In this document: positions 63,501 to 64,000 of the stretch, piece by piece
How the letters are laid out: every line of letters starts with the position of its first letter
Numbering within the stretch: position 1 is the stretch's first letter
Assembly: GCF_004339015.1 (NCBI RefSeq)
Contig: NZ_SMFQ01000004.1
Span: 372,001 to 436,000 of the forward strand
DNA: 64,000 nucleotides
From: Cocleimonas flava
GTDB taxonomy: Bacteria; Pseudomonadota; Gammaproteobacteria; Thiotrichales; Thiotrichaceae
Direction: 5' to 3'
Notes under the pieces: generated by a model
What the model saw: only the letters and a program-made list of their open reading frames with translations
Databases searched by the model: none
What the model was told of the DNA's origin: nothing
Translations under genes and position numbers: made by a program

Positions 63501-64000
63501 ATGTCTAAATTGATTGCCATCTTATTGGTAGGACTACTGTCACCGGTTCTGGTTCATGCCGGACCGGATACCCCATCAAAATTTGATCCAACGCCTTACG
63601 CACCACAAAAAGCGTTATATGACTTCAATTTTGCCGAACCGAAACCGCGTCAGAGTTTTGGTTATGTGTTAAATCATATCAAGGCGCTTAAGGAATTCAG
63701 CGATTTCGACAAATCGCAGATCGTGATCGTTGCCCATGGCAATGAACTACACACCATGGCACGCAAGAACCGCGCTATCTATCCGGAGATGTACGATGCC
63801 CTGAAGGAGCTAAACAGCTTGGGCGTGAAGATCAGAATCTGTCGCAACGCGGCACGTTCACGCGGTTACGGGCCAGAAGATTTCTACGAATTCGCCACGG
63901 TAGTTCCTGCGGCTGTGATCGAGATCGCCAAATGGCAGAACGAAGGGTTCAGTTATATGTATCCTGCGGCAGCCAGTACCAATCCTCGCATCACCCGCGA
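63501..64000 (+). CDS. Secreted DsrE-like family protein, truncated by window end
   Basis: The frame opens at ATG 63501 with a GGAG upstream and runs off the window (166 codons). It has a signal peptide MSKLIAILLVGLLSPVLVHAGPD, then a DsrE/DsrF-like fold: FGYVLNHIKALKEF, IVIVAHGNELHTM, ELNSLGVKIRICRNAARSRG and a hydrophobic VVPAAVIEIAKWQNEG. DsrE-like proteins take part in sulfur transfer; this branch is exported, and Cys in IRICRNA is the conserved one. Base composition is clearly richer in GC than the genes just upstream. Confidence 0.82.
   Translation, partial: MSKLIAILLVGLLSPVLVHAGPDTPSKFDPTPYAPQKALYDFNFAEPKPRQSFGYVLNHIKALKEFSDFDKSQIVIVAHGNELHTMARKNRAIYPEMYDALKELNSLGVKIRICRNAARSRGYGPEDFYEFATVVPAAVIEIAKWQNEGFSYMYPAAASTNPRITR

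Overview
The window is an AT-rich stretch of a gammaproteobacterial chromosome, probably from an autotrophic, sulfur-oxidising lineage. The first 12.5 kb carry the gammaproteobacterial envelope-stress and translation cluster (rpoE-rseA-rseB-rseC-mucD-grx-lepA-lepB-DUF4845-rnc-era, all on the minus strand), with nadB facing away from rpoE and rpoS convergent with nadB. A form IA RuBisCO operon (cbbL-cbbS-orf-cbbQ-cbbO with a divergent cbbR) implies CO2 fixation by the Calvin cycle. A cobyrinic-acid-amidase-like gene followed by a cysteine-free IscA-like gene matches the dsrN-dsrR pair of sulfur oxidisers. No other dsr operon gene is visible, so sulfur oxidation is an inference.

Layout: 1-12.4 kb housekeeping and sigma-E block; 12.9-14.1 kb M23 peptidase and an unassigned structured RNA with a strong terminator; 14.2-18.7 kb NarXL-type two-component pair plus dsrR/dsrN; 18.9-21.9 kb HopJ-like protein, an unknown, a flavin amine oxidase and a ChrR-like cupin; 22-29 kb cbb operon and cbbR; 29.2-36.3 kb two TetR-controlled modules with an AhpD-like protein, a membrane ferric-reductase-like protein, a two-cluster ferredoxin, a Tat-exported flavoprotein and two SnoaL-like proteins; 36.4-41.6 kb AEC permease and SbcCD; 41.8-48.8 kb an accessory island with SIR2-HerA-KTSC (anti-phage type), a ParE-type toxin-antitoxin pair and two AT-rich nuclease-like genes; 48.8-57.4 kb a hydroxy/oxo-acid uptake and catabolism cluster (2-hydroxy-acid dehydrogenase, TctABC, RraA-like aldolase, LysR, class V aminotransferase, FAH hydrolase); 57.7-64 kb DJ-1-like, RHH and small membrane proteins, a Cys-rich unknown, hipBA and the start of a secreted DsrE-like protein.

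The most striking non-coding signal is a short dispersed repeat with consensus CACCCCCCTACTTTGGGGCA followed by a T-tract. About twenty intergenic copies lie in this window, nearly all in the same orientation whichever way the neighbouring genes run. Two are paired as inverted repeats, one of them a perfect 58-bp palindrome. A REP-like element fused to this repeat occurs twice as direct repeats flanking the toxin-antitoxin/nuclease region, and a possible degenerate attC-like site separates the two nuclease-like genes.

All functional calls come from reading the translations and DNA by eye; no database search was run.
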